NCBI RefSeq assembly: GCF_008370325.1
Contig: NZ_VNIP01000001.1
Coordinates: 310,001-374,000, forward strand
From: Martinezella tropici
Lineage (GTDB): Bacteria > Pseudomonadota > Alphaproteobacteria > Rhizobiales > Rhizobiaceae
Direction of reading: 5' to 3'
DNA: 64,000 nucleotides
Position 1 is the first letter of the stretch. Each line of letters starts with the position of its first letter. The position numbers were made by a program, and so were the translations under genes. Shown here one piece after another: positions 27,867 to 36,971 of this stretch. Below the pieces are notes generated by a model that made no database searches, was not told where the DNA came from, and was given only the letters and a program-made list of their open reading frames with translations.

Positions 27867-29468
27867 ATGGAATGGCTTTCGGGCCGGGTGATCCTCGTCT
27901 GGGGTTTCAAACGTGCGTTGCTTGTGATTCTTGCCGGTGCCATCGGCGTTCTGGCGCTGCCGCCTTTCGGCTTTTTCGCCGCGATGTTCGTCTCCTTCGC
28001 GCTGCTGGTGTGGCTGCTGGATGGTGTTGCCGCAGGCCCGGACAGCGGCCTGCTCGGACGGCTGTGGCCGGCCTTCTTCACCGGCTGGCTGTTCGGCTTC
28101 GGCTATTTCGTCGCAGGTCTCTGGTGGCTCGGCCATGCGCTGCTGATCGATGCCGATGAGTTCGCCTGGGCCTTGCCGCTGGCGATCCTTGGCCTTCCTG
28201 CCTTTCTTGCGGTTTTCTACGGCGTGGCGACCGTGCTTGCCCGCATCCTTTGGTCGGACGGCATGGGGCGCATCGCCGCGCTCGCCTTCAGCTTCGGCAT
28301 AGTGGAATGGCTGCGCAGCTTTCTCTTCACCGGCTTTCCCTGGAACGCCATCGGTTATGGCGCCATGCCCATTCCGCTGATGATGCAGTCGGCGCATGTG
28401 ATCGGCATGCTGGGCGTCACCGTGCTTGCCGTCTTCGTCTTCGCGGTACCGGCCTTGCTCGGCACGCGTCAGGGGCGGCTGCCGGGAGTAGGCCTCGCCG
28501 TCCTCATCGTTACAGCTCATTTCGGCTATGGCTATTACGCGCTCAGCCAGCCGGAAGCTCCGCTCGCCGATGCCAAGACCGCGCCGGTCGTGCGCATCGT
28601 CCAGCCCTCCATCGACCAGGAAACCAAGATGGATACGGCTGCCGATCGCGCCGCCATCTTCGACAGGCATCTGGCGCTTTCGGTTCAGCCGCCGGCAAAC
28701 GGCGGCAAGCGGCCTGACATCATCGTCTGGCCCGAAACCGCCGTGCCCTTCATCCTGACCGATAACCGGGATGCCCTTGCCCGCATTGCCGATCAGCTCG
28801 ACGACGATCAGGTCCTGATCACCGGCGCCGTCCGCGTCGAAGACATGGGACCGGGCGTCGAGCCTCGCTATTACAATTCGATCTACGTCATCGATGGCCG
28901 CGGCCAGATCATCGGCGCATCCGACAAGACCCATCTCGTGCCTTTCGGCGAATATGTGCCCTTCGAACACATCCTCAGCTATCTCGGCATCGAGAATGTC
29001 GTGGAACTGCCCGGAGGGTTTTCCGCGGCGGCCAAGCGGCAATTGCTGACCTTGCCCGATGGCCTCAAATTCTATCCGCTGATCTGCTACGAGATCATCT
29101 TTCCGAATGAGATGACGCCGGAGATCCGGCAGGCCGATGCCATCCTCAATGTCACGAATGATGGCTGGTTCGGTGACACGCCCGGTCCATACCAGCATTT
29201 CCTCCAGGCAAGGGTGAGGGCAGTGGAGCAGGGGTTGCCGCTGATTCGAAGCGCCAATACCGGCATTTCAGCTTTTGTTGATCCCCACGGGCGTGTCCTT
29301 TCTGGTATTGATTATAATCAACAAGGCTTCATTGATACCACTTTGGGTGGCGCAACCCTGTCGCGCATAGACGACAAAGCCAGGAAAATATACTTTTGGT
29401 TGATTGTCGGGGTAGTCGGCATAATGGCGCTGATTTCACGCATGGGTTTTATTTCCAGGGTGAATTGA
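27867..29468 (+). CDS. lnt: apolipoprotein N-acyltransferase
   Basis: A 533-residue inner-membrane enzyme that adds the third acyl chain to lipoproteins. Six or so N-terminal transmembrane helices are followed by a periplasmic nitrilase-fold domain with the catalytic triad: Glu near residue 290 (WPETAVPF), Lys near 354 (DKTHLVPFGE) and Cys near 407 (LICYEIIFP). A last hydrophobic helix near 505-525 closes the protein. It works after LspA, encoded at 2.1 kb. Confidence 0.96.
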   Translation: MEWLSGRVILVWGFKRALLVILAGAIGVLALPPFGFFAAMFVSFALLVWLLDGVAAGPDSGLLGRLWPAFFTGWLFGFGYFVAGLWWLGHALLIDADEFAWALPLAILGLPAFLAVFYGVATVLARILWSDGMGRIAALAFSFGIVEWLRSFLFTGFPWNAIGYGAMPIPLMMQSAHVIGMLGVTVLAVFVFAVPALLGTRQGRLPGVGLAVLIVTAHFGYGYYALSQPEAPLADAKTAPVVRIVQPSIDQETKMDTAADRAAIFDRHLALSVQPPANGGKRPDIIVWPETAVPFILTDNRDALARIADQLDDDQVLITGAVRVEDMGPGVEPRYYNSIYVIDGRGQIIGASDKTHLVPFGEYVPFEHILSYLGIENVVELPGGFSAAAKRQLLTLPDGLKFYPLICYEIIFPNEMTPEIRQADAILNVTNDGWFGDTPGPYQHFLQARVRAVEQGLPLIRSANTGISAFVDPHGRVLSGIDYNQQGFIDTTLGGATLSRIDDKARKIYFWLIVGVVGIMALISRMGFISRVN

Positions 29469-29616
29469 CCAAAAAACCCTAAAATTGCATAGTGCTTAGT
29501 GTCCGCCTTTCGAACGTAGACTGGAGGCCTTGGGGGCGTCGGCTGCAACGTGGCGTTATAGGGGTGGTGAAGGGTACCGGGTGGCAGGTCCTGAATTCAA
29601 CCTATGTTAGGGTATT

Positions 29617-30039
29617 ATGATGATTGAAAATAAAAAGAAGCCTAACCCAATCGACATTCATGTCGGTAGCCGCATACGCCTCCGCCGCACGATGCTTGGC
29701 ATGAGCCAGGAGAAGCTCGGCGAAAGCCTGGGAATTACGTTTCAACAGATTCAGAAATACGAAAAAGGCACCAACCGCGTTGGCGCCAGCCGCCTGCAGA
29801 ATATCTCCAGTATCCTCAATGTCCCGGTTTCCTTCTTCTTCGAGGATGCGCCGGGTGAGCATTCGGCCACCGCCGGCGGTATGGCCGAGGCGTCCAGCTC
29901 CAACTACGTCGTCGACTTTCTGTCTTCTTCCGAAGGATTGCAGCTCAATCGCGCCTTCGTGAAAATTTCCGATGGCAAGGTCCGGCGCAAGGTCGTCGAG
30001 CTGGTCAAGGCGCTCGCAGCCGAGGCGGACGCCGAGTAG
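29617..30039 (+). CDS. praR: XRE-family transcriptional regulator, likely PraR
   Basis: A 140-residue protein with an N-terminal Cro/C1-type helix-turn-helix (residues 15-70: IRLRRTMLGMSQEKLGESLG, FQQIQKYEKGTNRVGASRL). The C-terminal half is rhizobia-specific. Its place between lnt and metK matches Rhizobium leguminosarum praR, which represses biofilm and quorum-sensing-linked genes. There are two adjacent ATG codons (29617, 29620). A factor-independent terminator follows the stop, separating it from metK. Confidence 0.82.
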   Translation: MMIENKKKPNPIDIHVGSRIRLRRTMLGMSQEKLGESLGITFQQIQKYEKGTNRVGASRLQNISSILNVPVSFFFEDAPGEHSATAGGMAEASSSNYVVDFLSSSEGLQLNRAFVKISDGKVRRKVVELVKALAAEADAE

Positions 30040-30074
30040 CCCTTCGACGCGGGGTCAAAACCGGTAAAGTCGAG

Positions 30075-30099
30075 AGGCGGTCATTTTGGCCGCCTTTTC
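30075..30099 (+). terminator. intrinsic terminator after praR
   Basis: AGGCGGTCA - TTT - TGGCCGCCT is a 9-bp stem with one G-T pair, with TTTT overlapping and following the right arm. It lies 36 bases past the praR stop codon. Confidence 0.75.
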
Positions 30100-30227
30100 C
30101 GCATTTACGGCAAAATTTTATCACTTGGGCGGGGATATAAAGATATATTTATGTCCTTGTGCGACTTGTTTTTCGAGCTGGAGACGAATATCAAAAGCAG
30201 AGATTTGTTCTTTGAGGGGAATCCCGC

Positions 30228-31481
30228 ATGCGCGCGAATTATCTGTTTACGAGTGAGTCTGTTGCCGAAGGTCACCCGGATAAAGTCTGTGACCGCATCT
30301 CCGATGAAATCGTCGATCTGGTTTACCGCGAGGCCACGAAGACCGGCGTGAACCCCTGGACCGTGCGCATCGCATGCGAGACACTCGCCACCACCAATCG
30401 CGTCGTCATCGCCGGCGAAGTTCGCCTGCCGCCGAGCCTGATGAAGAAGGACAAGGATGGCAACGACGTCATCAATCCTTCGAAGTTCAAGGCCGCCGCC
30501 CGCCGTGCCATTAAGGATATCGGCTACGAGCAGGACGGCTTCCACTGGAAGAAGGCGCGCATCGACGTGCTTCTGCATTCGCAGTCGGCCGACATCGCCC
30601 AGGGCGTTGACAATGCCGCCGACCAGCAGGGCGACGAAGGCGCCGGCGACCAGGGCATCATGTTCGGTTATGCCTGCCGCGAGACTCCGGATCTCATGCC
30701 GGCACCGATCTACTATTCGCACAGGATACTGCAGCTGCTCGCTGCCGCCCGCAAGAAGGGCGATGGCGACGTTGCCAAGCTCGGCCCGGACGCCAAGAGC
30801 CAAGTGACGGTCCGCTACGTCGACGGCAAGCCGTCCGAAGTGGCCTCGATCGTGCTTTCCACCCAGCATCTCGATGAAAGCTGGGATTCGAAGAAGGTTC
30901 GCTCCGTCGTCGAACCCTATATCGTTGAAGCGCTCGGCGATCTGAAGATCGCCTCCGATTGCAAGTGGTACATCAACCCCACAGGCAAGTTCGTCATCGG
31001 CGGCCCGGACGGAGACGCCGGCCTCACCGGCCGCAAGATCATTGTCGACACCTACGGCGGCGCAGCGCCGCACGGCGGCGGCGCCTTCTCGGGCAAGGAC
31101 ACGACCAAGGTCGACCGCTCCGCAGCCTATGCTGCTCGCTATCTCGCAAAGAACGTCGTTGCCGCAGGTCTTTCCGATCGCTGCACGATCCAGCTGTCCT
31201 ACGCCATCGGCGTTGCCCAGCCACTGTCGATCTATGTCGACCTGCATGGCACTGGCAAGGGCGTCAGCGAAGACCAGGTCGAAGCGGCCATCCGCAAGAA
31301 CATGGACCTTTCGCCGACCGGCATCCGCCGTCATCTCGACCTCAACAAGCCGATCTATGCCAAGACCTCCGCCTATGGCCATTTCGGCCGCAAGGCCGGC
31401 CGTGACGGTTCCTTCTCCTGGGAGCGCACGGACCTGGTGAAGGCTCTCAAGGAAGCCGTAAAGCTCCGGGAAGCCGCATGA
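30228..31481 (+). CDS. metK: S-adenosylmethionine synthetase
   Basis: A 417-residue enzyme that makes SAM from methionine and ATP. The family motifs are [13 protein letters not shown] near residue 14, [10 protein letters not shown] near 138 and GGGAFSGKD near 283. It is about 30 residues longer than E. coli MetK because of insertions, usual in alphaproteobacteria. A strong ribosome-binding site (GAGGGGAA) precedes ATG 30228. It overlaps trmB by 4 bases, so the SAM producer is coupled to a SAM-using tRNA enzyme. The 128-base leader after the praR terminator shows no SAM riboswitch core that I recognise. Confidence 0.97.
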   Translation: MRANYLFTSESVAEGHPDKVCDRISDEIVDLVYREATKTGVNPWTVRIACETLATTNRVVIAGEVRLPPSLMKKDKDGNDVINPSKFKAAARRAIKDIGYEQDGFHWKKARIDVLLHSQSADIAQGVDNAADQQGDEGAGDQGIMFGYACRETPDLMPAPIYYSHRILQLLAAARKKGDGDVAKLGPDAKSQVTVRYVDGKPSEVASIVLSTQHLDESWDSKKVRSVVEPYIVEALGDLKIASDCKWYINPTGKFVIGGPDGDAGLTGRKIIVDTYGGAAPHGGGAFSGKDTTKVDRSAAYAARYLAKNVVAAGLSDRCTIQLSYAIGVAQPLSIYVDLHGTGKGVSEDQVEAAIRKNMDLSPTGIRRHLDLNKPIYAKTSAYGHFGRKAGRDGSFSWERTDLVKALKEAVKLREAA

Positions 31482-32179
31482 TCGAGACCGAGCGCCGGTC
31501 GCGGGCGACGGAAGCATTCTTCGGCCGGCGCAAGGGCAAGGCCTTGCGCGGCCAGCAGGCTGAAAAGCTGGAAGCATTGCTGCCGCAGTACATCGTTGAT
31601 CTTTCCGCCCCGGCGCCGCAGCCGCTGAACGATCTCTTCCAGGTGCCGACCGAGCGTCTGCGCCTGGAAATCGGCTTCGGCGGTGGCGAGCATCTGATCC
31701 ACAGGGCGCTGGAGCAGCCGAAGACCGGCTTCATCGGCGTGGAACCCTTCGTCAATTCGATGCAGAAGCTGCTTGCGCGTGTCGACGAAGCCGGCGCGCA
31801 CAATATCCGCGTCTACAATGACGACGCGACGCAGGTGCTGGATTGGCTGCCGGATGGCTGCCTCGACCAGATCGACCTGCTCTATCCCGATCCCTGGCCG
31901 AAGAAGAAGCACTGGAAGCGCCGCTTCGTTTCACAGGTGAACCTTGCCCGCTTTCATCGCGTCCTGAAGCCCGGAGCCCTCTTCTGCTTCGCGTCCGACA
32001 TCGACACCTATGTCAACTGGACTCTGCAGCATTGCCATGCGCATGGCGGCTTTGAGTGGACCGCCCGGAATGCCGCCGACTGGTTGACGCCCTACGAGGG
32101 CTGGCCCAGCACGCGCTATGAGGCCAAGGCTCGGCGCGAGGGGCGATCGTCCGCCTATCTGACCTTCAAAAGAGTCTGA
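31478..32179 (+). CDS. trmB: tRNA (guanine-N7-)-methyltransferase
   Basis: A 233-residue class I methyltransferase forming m7G46 in tRNA. The SAM site is in [13 protein letters not shown] (near residue 67), and the TrmB signature [19 protein letters not shown] is near residue 132. It begins in the metK stop region (ATGA overlap). An N-terminal basic segment of about 40 residues is typical of the rhizobial form. Confidence 0.95.
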   Translation: MIETERRSRATEAFFGRRKGKALRGQQAEKLEALLPQYIVDLSAPAPQPLNDLFQVPTERLRLEIGFGGGEHLIHRALEQPKTGFIGVEPFVNSMQKLLARVDEAGAHNIRVYNDDATQVLDWLPDGCLDQIDLLYPDPWPKKKHWKRRFVSQVNLARFHRVLKPGALFCFASDIDTYVNWTLQHCHAHGGFEWTARNAADWLTPYEGWPSTRYEAKARREGRSSAYLTFKRV

Positions 32180-32342
32180 TTGCTCGTTTCCCAGGGCAAA
32201 AATTTGAGATCTCGATGACCGCATCATCCTGCATGGACCGCTGCTTGAGGCGGTCTGGATCATGCGCATGCGTCGCAGGATGGGGCCCGGTTCGATGCGG
32301 TCCTTGCGAACGGTGAATTTCACCGTTGGGCGACGCTTCAGG

Positions 32343-32600
32343 TCAGTGCAGGCTGACCGTCTTCAATTCGTCTTCCGCAGCACGGTAGAAGGTGCTGGAG
32401 CGATTGTCCGTCAAAAGGATCGGCGTGCCGTCGGCTCCGAAAAGTGCCCAGAGATCGACATCAGGGTCGATGCTCGGCGCTTCCGGAAAGCAGCGGGATA
32501 CTTCGGACCAGTCCATTTTTCTGATGTAGGCGACTTCGCCGGTGCCGATATCGGCAAGCTCGGTTTGGGTCAGGCGGGCGGTAGCTTCTTTCAACAACAT
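32343..32600 (-). CDS. DUF1150 family small protein
   Basis: An 85-residue protein recognised as the DUF1150 family, which in Rhizobiales regularly follows a small heat-shock gene. The sequence has GTGEVAYIRKMDW in the middle and LWALFGADGTPILLTDNR near the end. The start at 32600 is supported by a GGAGG site 8 bases upstream; a longer in-frame start at 32636 is less likely. It is 157 bases downstream of the Hsp20 gene on the same strand and probably co-transcribed. The pairing suggests a heat-shock role, not shown. Confidence 0.8.
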   Translation of the reverse strand: MLLKEATARLTQTELADIGTGEVAYIRKMDWSEVSRCFPEAPSIDPDVDLWALFGADGTPILLTDNRSSTFYRAAEDELKTVSLH

Positions 32601-32757
32601 GCTCGTACCTCCAGTATGAGGGACCAACGGCTCCAAAGCGTGATGCGGAAAGCCGCAAGCGGCTTCCAGGCGATATCAAGCTCCAGCTATTTGATTCCAG
32701 GCCGGATTCAGATTTCAGGCCGATTCGGCCCAAGATCCTCCGGCCTAGGCCGTTGTC

Positions 32758-33189
32758 CTACTGTGAGACCGAAATGTTAATTTTCTTTACTATGCGGTCC
32801 GGTTCCGGCCGGATGAGGTCGACGGAGAGCAGGCCGTTCTTCAGCGTGGCGCCGAGCACCTGCATGCCGTCGGCAAGCACGAAAACGCGCTGGAATTGCC
32901 GGGCGGCAATGCCGCGATAGAGATAGTCGCGCTCGCCCTGTTCGATCTGGCGTCCGCGGATCAGAAGCTGGTTCTCCTCGGTGCTGACATCGAGTTCCTC
33001 TTCCGAAAAGCCTGCGACGGCCAGCGTGATGCGCAGCCGCTCCGGCTCGCTCGACAGGCGGTCCGCAGGCATGCGTTCGATATTGTAGGGAGGGTATCCG
33101 TCACTGACCTTGGAAATCCGCTCCAGCGTCTTTTCCATGGTATCGAAGCCCAGAAGCAGTGGGCTGGCAAAAGGAGTCGTCCGGCTCAT
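32758..33189 (-). CDS. small heat-shock protein (Hsp20/IbpA family)
   Basis: A 143-residue chaperone that holds unfolding proteins. The alpha-crystallin domain spans about residues 35-130 (YNIERMPADR, ITLAVAGFSEEELDV, LLIRGRQIE, YLYRGIAARQFQRVFVLADGM, GLLSVDLIRPEP) and the I-x-I-type tail INIS is near the end. ATG 33189 follows AAGGA; a TTG at 33213 is an alternative. A sigma-32-like promoter lies ~65 bases upstream and the 5' leader could fold over the ribosome-binding site. Confidence 0.92.
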   Translation of the reverse strand: MSRTTPFASPLLLGFDTMEKTLERISKVSDGYPPYNIERMPADRLSSEPERLRITLAVAGFSEEELDVSTEENQLLIRGRQIEQGERDYLYRGIAARQFQRVFVLADGMQVLGATLKNGLLSVDLIRPEPDRIVKKINISVSQ

Positions 33190-33253
33190 CGTCTCAAAGT
33201 CCTTGGGTGTCAAGCGACCGTTCCGGACCTGATCTTCAGCACCCGGTTGTCCC

Positions 33254-33284
33254 TAATATGGGAGTACGCGCTTGTGAGTGCAAG
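33254..33284 (-). promoter_or_regulatory. sigma-32 (RpoH)-like promoter of the hsp20 gene
   Basis: On the minus strand CTTGCA (33284-33279) is followed after 16 bases by CCCATATTA (33262-33254), close to the heat-shock consensus CTTGAA-N13-17-CCCCATNT. The predicted start is about 60 bases before the hsp20 ATG. Confidence 0.6.
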
Positions 33285-33419
33285 CCATCGCGCTTTCGCA
33301 TTTGCGAGATGGAATTCCGCCGTGACGATTCGTTCGTCACACAGCTTTCGAACGCTTGACAAAGCCTGACCGGACCCGCGACAAAGCCTGTCGATCTTTA
33401 CCGGAGGAAAGCCACAGAT

Positions 33420-34364
33420 ATGACCGAACTCAGAAAAATCATCATCGATACCGACCCCGGTCAGGACGATGCCGCGGCGATCTTCCTCGCCTTCGGTAGC
33501 CGTCAGGAGATCGACGTGCTTGGCATCACCACGGTCGCCGGCAACGTGCCGCTGCGGTTGACGAGCCGGAATGCCCGCATCGTCTGCGAGCTCTGCGATC
33601 GTCGCGACGTCAAGGTGTTTGCCGGCGCTGATGCGCCGCTCAAGCGCAAGCTGGTCACGGCCGAACATGTGCATGGCAAGACCGGCCTTGACGGTCCGGA
33701 ACTTTCCGAGCCGACGATGGAACTGCAGCCGGGCCACGCCGTCGATTTTATCATCGATACGCTGCGTAAGGAGCCGGAGGGCGCCGTGACCCTCTGCACG
33801 CTCGGCCCGCTGACCAATATCGCAATGGCGTTCCAGAAGGAGCCTGACATCGTTGGTCGCGTGCGCGAACTCGTGATGATGGGCGGCGGCTTTTTCGAGG
33901 GCGGCAACATCACGCCGGCGGCCGAGTTCAACATCTATGTCGATCCGGAGGCGGCAGACGTCGTGTTCCGTTCGGGCGTTCCCATCGTCATGATGCCGCT
34001 CGATGTCACCCACAAGCTGCTGACGCGCCGGGATCGCGTCGAGCGCATCGCTGCAGTCGGGACGCCCCCGGCCAAGGCCATGGTCGAAATGCTGCAGTTC
34101 TTCGAGCGTTTCGATATCGAGAAATACGGTTCAGACGGCGGCCCGCTGCATGATCCCACAGTCATCGTCTACCTTCTGAAGCCCGAGCTCTTCAAGGGCC
34201 GCGAGTGCAATGTCGAGATCGAGGTAACGTCGGAGCTGACGGTGGGTATGACCGTTGTCGATTGGTGGCACGTCACTGACCGCAAGCACAATGCCAAGGT
34301 GATGCGCGATGTCGATGCGGACGGATTCTTCGCGCTTTTGACGGAACGGTTCGCCCGCATCTGA
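33420..34364 (+). CDS. inosine-uridine-type nucleoside hydrolase
   Basis: A 314-residue nucleoside N-ribohydrolase that releases ribose and a base. The calcium-binding aspartate cluster DTDPGQDDA is at residues 10-18, with the conserved TLGPLTNIA, MMGGGFFEGGN and PAAEFNIYVDPEAA regions and the late HDPT (His and Asp). The ribokinase gene 2.6 kb away on the other strand could use the released ribose. Base preference cannot be told. A strong bidirectional terminator follows. Confidence 0.92.
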   Translation: MTELRKIIIDTDPGQDDAAAIFLAFGSRQEIDVLGITTVAGNVPLRLTSRNARIVCELCDRRDVKVFAGADAPLKRKLVTAEHVHGKTGLDGPELSEPTMELQPGHAVDFIIDTLRKEPEGAVTLCTLGPLTNIAMAFQKEPDIVGRVRELVMMGGGFFEGGNITPAAEFNIYVDPEAADVVFRSGVPIVMMPLDVTHKLLTRRDRVERIAAVGTPPAKAMVEMLQFFERFDIEKYGSDGGPLHDPTVIVYLLKPELFKGRECNVEIEVTSELTVGMTVVDWWHVTDRKHNAKVMRDVDADGFFALLTERFARI

Positions 34365-34389
34365 ATGGGACTATCTGATCGGGACCAAC

Positions 34390-34424
34390 AAAAAGGCCGC
34401 CGGAACGATCCGGCGGCCTTTTTA
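34390..34424. terminator. bidirectional terminator between nucleoside hydrolase and chemoreceptor genes
   Basis: GGCCGCCGG (34395-34403), loop AACGAT, CCGGCGGCC (34410-34418), flanked by A5 on the left and T5 on the right. It can end transcription from both converging genes. Confidence 0.9.
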
Positions 34425-34443
34425 CTCATCAAACTGAGCCGGC

Positions 34444-36777
34444 TTAGAATTCTTCCCAACTGTCCTGGGCAAGCGCATTGGCGCCCTGGGTCTGAGGCAC
34501 GGGCTTGCGCGTCGGCGCGGCCGCCCTGCGCGGAGAGACAGGCGCCCGCATCTGCTGGGCGGTGGCTCTCAATGCGCTGGCATTGTCCTGCGCGGCGCCT
34601 GCGGTGCGGAAGCGCGCGACAAGGGCCTTCAGCGTCTGGGCTTCCTCGGCGAGCGCCACGCTGGAAGCCGTGGTTTCCTCGACCATCGCCGCGTTCTGCT
34701 GGGTCACCTGATCCATCTGGTTCATGGCGGAGTTGATTTCCTTGAGCCCGATGGCCTGCTCGCTCGCAGAGGCGGAGATCTGCCGGATCAAGCCGTTGAT
34801 CTCCATCACCTGCTGGGCGATCTTGTGCAGGGCATCGCCCGTGCGGCCGACCAGATCCACGCCTTCCTTGACCTGCCCTGCCGAAGCATTGATCAGGGTC
34901 TTGATTTCCTTGGCGGCATTGGCCGAGCGCTGAGCGAGCTCTCGGACTTCCTGTGCGACGACCGCAAACCCCTTGCCGGCTTCACCGGCACGGGCGGCCT
35001 CGACGCCGGCGTTGAGCGCCAGCAGGTTGGTCTGGAAGGCGATCTCGTCGATGACGCCGATGATGCGCGAAACTTCCTGCGACGACTGCTCGATGCCATG
35101 CATGGAGGAAATGGCCCGCTGGACGATCTCGCCGGAATGCTCGGCATCCTGGGACGCGGCATTGACGCTGCTTGCGGCAACGCGGGCGTTTTCGGCGCTC
35201 GAATTGACCTGCGCGGTGAGCTGGTTGAGGGCTGCCGCCGTCTCTTCGAGGCTTGCCGCCTGCTGCTCGGTGCGGCGGGCGAGATCCGAGGCGCTGTTGC
35301 TGATTTCGCCGGTGCCGCCGCCAATGTTGCCGACGCTGACATTGACGGTGTGCACGGTTTCTTCGAGGCTTGCTAGCGCGGCATTGAAGTCCTGCTTGAG
35401 CTGGGCGTATTCGCCCGGGAAGTCGTCCGTGATCCGTTGATTGAGATTGCCTTTCGAGAGTTCGGCCAGGCTTTGTCCCAGAATACTCACGATCTGGCGC
35501 TGCAGCGCGATGCTCTCGCCGCGTTCGGTTTCCGAACGGCGGCGCTCGCCCTCGGCAGCCAGGCGCTGATCGTTGGCTTCGCCTTCGAGGCGCTTGGTAT
35601 CGGCCAGCTTGAAGCGGAAGCCTTCCAGCGCCTTGGCGACGGAACCGACTTCGTCGGCGCGGGCCTGGCCGGCAACCGGCTCGGCATAGTTACCGGCGCT
35701 GAGGCGATTGACGCTGGCGACGAGACCGGCGAGCGGCGTCTGCACGAAGCCGCGCACGGCGGCATAGAGAGCCAGCATGACGGCGGCGAGCACCAGGATA
35801 CCGGCGACGATCATCATGTAGGTCTGGTCACGCACCGGCGCTGCGATCGCGCTGTGCGGCACATCGATGAGGACGACCCACGTCGCGTTGAGGCCTGGAA
35901 CGGCGAAGGGGTAGACGACGCGATCAAATTCTTCGCCGCCGTTTTCCGAGAGGTTTCTGAGGACATTTGCGGAGGAGGCGGTGAGTGCCGCCTTGATGAT
36001 GTCAGCGCCCGAGCCGTTATAGTCCTTCATCAGCAGGTCAGGCGTCGGCGCGACGAGCCACTTGTTATCCTGGGAAACCAGCAGGACGCGACCCGTGCCG
36101 AAAGGCTGAAGTTTCTGCAGTTTGGTGGAAAGCGAGGCAAGAGAGATGTCGACGCCGGCGATGCCGATCAGCTTGCCGCCGGACATCACCGGATAGGCGA
36201 TCGAGCTCATGGTTGTGGGAACGTCAGTGCCCTGAGCGAGATAGGGCGGGGTGATCGCACCCTTGCCGCTGTCGGCGGCAAGCTTCCACCAGGCGGCCGT
36301 GTAATCGTTGTCGAAGGTGGAGAACTGGATGCCGCCGTCCTTGGTCTTGGACCAATAGGGTGTGAAGGCGCCCTTGTCGTTGACACCTTCATCCTTGTTG
36401 TTGGCGAGCTCCGTCGTCTTGCCGTCCAGTGCGCCGAGCTGTTCGCAGAACCAGCTGCCGAAGGCAAAGGCGTTCTGTTCGACATTCGCCTTGAGGATGT
36501 TGATCATGCCCTTGCGGTCGAAGCTGTGGCCTTCGTGGCCGCGGCCGATGATGGCGGCCATGGAGCGGGCGGCGCTGGCCATTTCGCCGACATTGGCGGC
36601 GATTTCATTGGAGATGGATTTAGCCTCGGTATTGGCTTGATCCATCGTCAGCGCTTCGACGCGATCGCGAGTCTGGGAAATCAATAAAAAGTTGGAAACC
36701 AGCAATACGAGCGCAATCGCTAGCCCGGTGACCAAGATCAGCTTGGCCGCAAGCGACTTCATACGAAAGATGAACAT
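34444..36777 (-). CDS. methyl-accepting chemotaxis protein with periplasmic Cache-type domain
   Basis: A chemoreceptor of about 777 residues. TM1 is near residues 10-30 ([21 protein letters not shown]), followed by a large periplasmic double-Cache-type sensor (about 35-325) with the PYW...YPVM and GIAGVDISL features of amino-acid or small-ligand receptors. TM2 is near 325-350, then HAMP and the cytoplasmic signalling hairpin with [21 protein letters not shown]-type tip. The protein ends in SWEEF, a WxxF pentapeptide that can tether CheR/CheB. Start codons at 36780 and 36762 are also possible. Confidence 0.92.
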   Translation of the reverse strand: MFIFRMKSLAAKLILVTGLAIALVLLVSNFLLISQTRDRVEALTMDQANTEAKSISNEIAANVGEMASAARSMAAIIGRGHEGHSFDRKGMINILKANVEQNAFAFGSWFCEQLGALDGKTTELANNKDEGVNDKGAFTPYWSKTKDGGIQFSTFDNDYTAAWWKLAADSGKGAITPPYLAQGTDVPTTMSSIAYPVMSGGKLIGIAGVDISLASLSTKLQKLQPFGTGRVLLVSQDNKWLVAPTPDLLMKDYNGSGADIIKAALTASSANVLRNLSENGGEEFDRVVYPFAVPGLNATWVVLIDVPHSAIAAPVRDQTYMMIVAGILVLAAVMLALYAAVRGFVQTPLAGLVASVNRLSAGNYAEPVAGQARADEVGSVAKALEGFRFKLADTKRLEGEANDQRLAAEGERRRSETERGESIALQRQIVSILGQSLAELSKGNLNQRITDDFPGEYAQLKQDFNAALASLEETVHTVNVSVGNIGGGTGEISNSASDLARRTEQQAASLEETAAALNQLTAQVNSSAENARVAASSVNAASQDAEHSGEIVQRAISSMHGIEQSSQEVSRIIGVIDEIAFQTNLLALNAGVEAARAGEAGKGFAVVAQEVRELAQRSANAAKEIKTLINASAGQVKEGVDLVGRTGDALHKIAQQVMEINGLIRQISASASEQAIGLKEINSAMNQMDQVTQQNAAMVEETTASSVALAEEAQTLKALVARFRTAGAAQDNASALRATAQQMRAPVSPRRAAAPTRKPVPQTQGANALAQDSWEEF

Positions 36778-36919
36778 CATTTCCTCGAAAAAGCGATGCG
36801 TCGGATACACATTATCCAGATGCAAGGTCGGCGCAGGATGGCCCCGTCATGGGGCCGCCGTTTAAAATTCCTGCCGCAGCCGGAAGGCCATACACGCCAG
36901 GCCAGAGGAGAATGATATG

Positions 36920-36949
36920 GAAGCGCAAAAATTTAATTAATTGCGCTTC
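36920..36949. promoter_or_regulatory. AT-spaced inverted repeat upstream of chemoreceptor gene (copy A)
   Basis: GAAGCGCAA (36920-36928) and TTGCGCTTC (36941-36949) are perfect 9-bp arms around a 12-base A/T spacer. The near arm is 142 bases upstream of the chemoreceptor start on the minus strand. A related repeat precedes the second chemoreceptor gene at 56478-56504. It could instead be a transcription end for rbsK, but it has no U-run. Confidence 0.55.
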
Positions 36950-36971
36950 GCAAGGTTCACGAAATTTACCC

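Noticed and set aside
30100-30227. SAM riboswitch in the metK leader.
   Set aside because: No core of SAM-II, SAM-V or the SAM/SAH type could be aligned by eye; only a promoter-like AT-rich stretch and a ribosome-binding site are visible. A covariance-model search would settle it.
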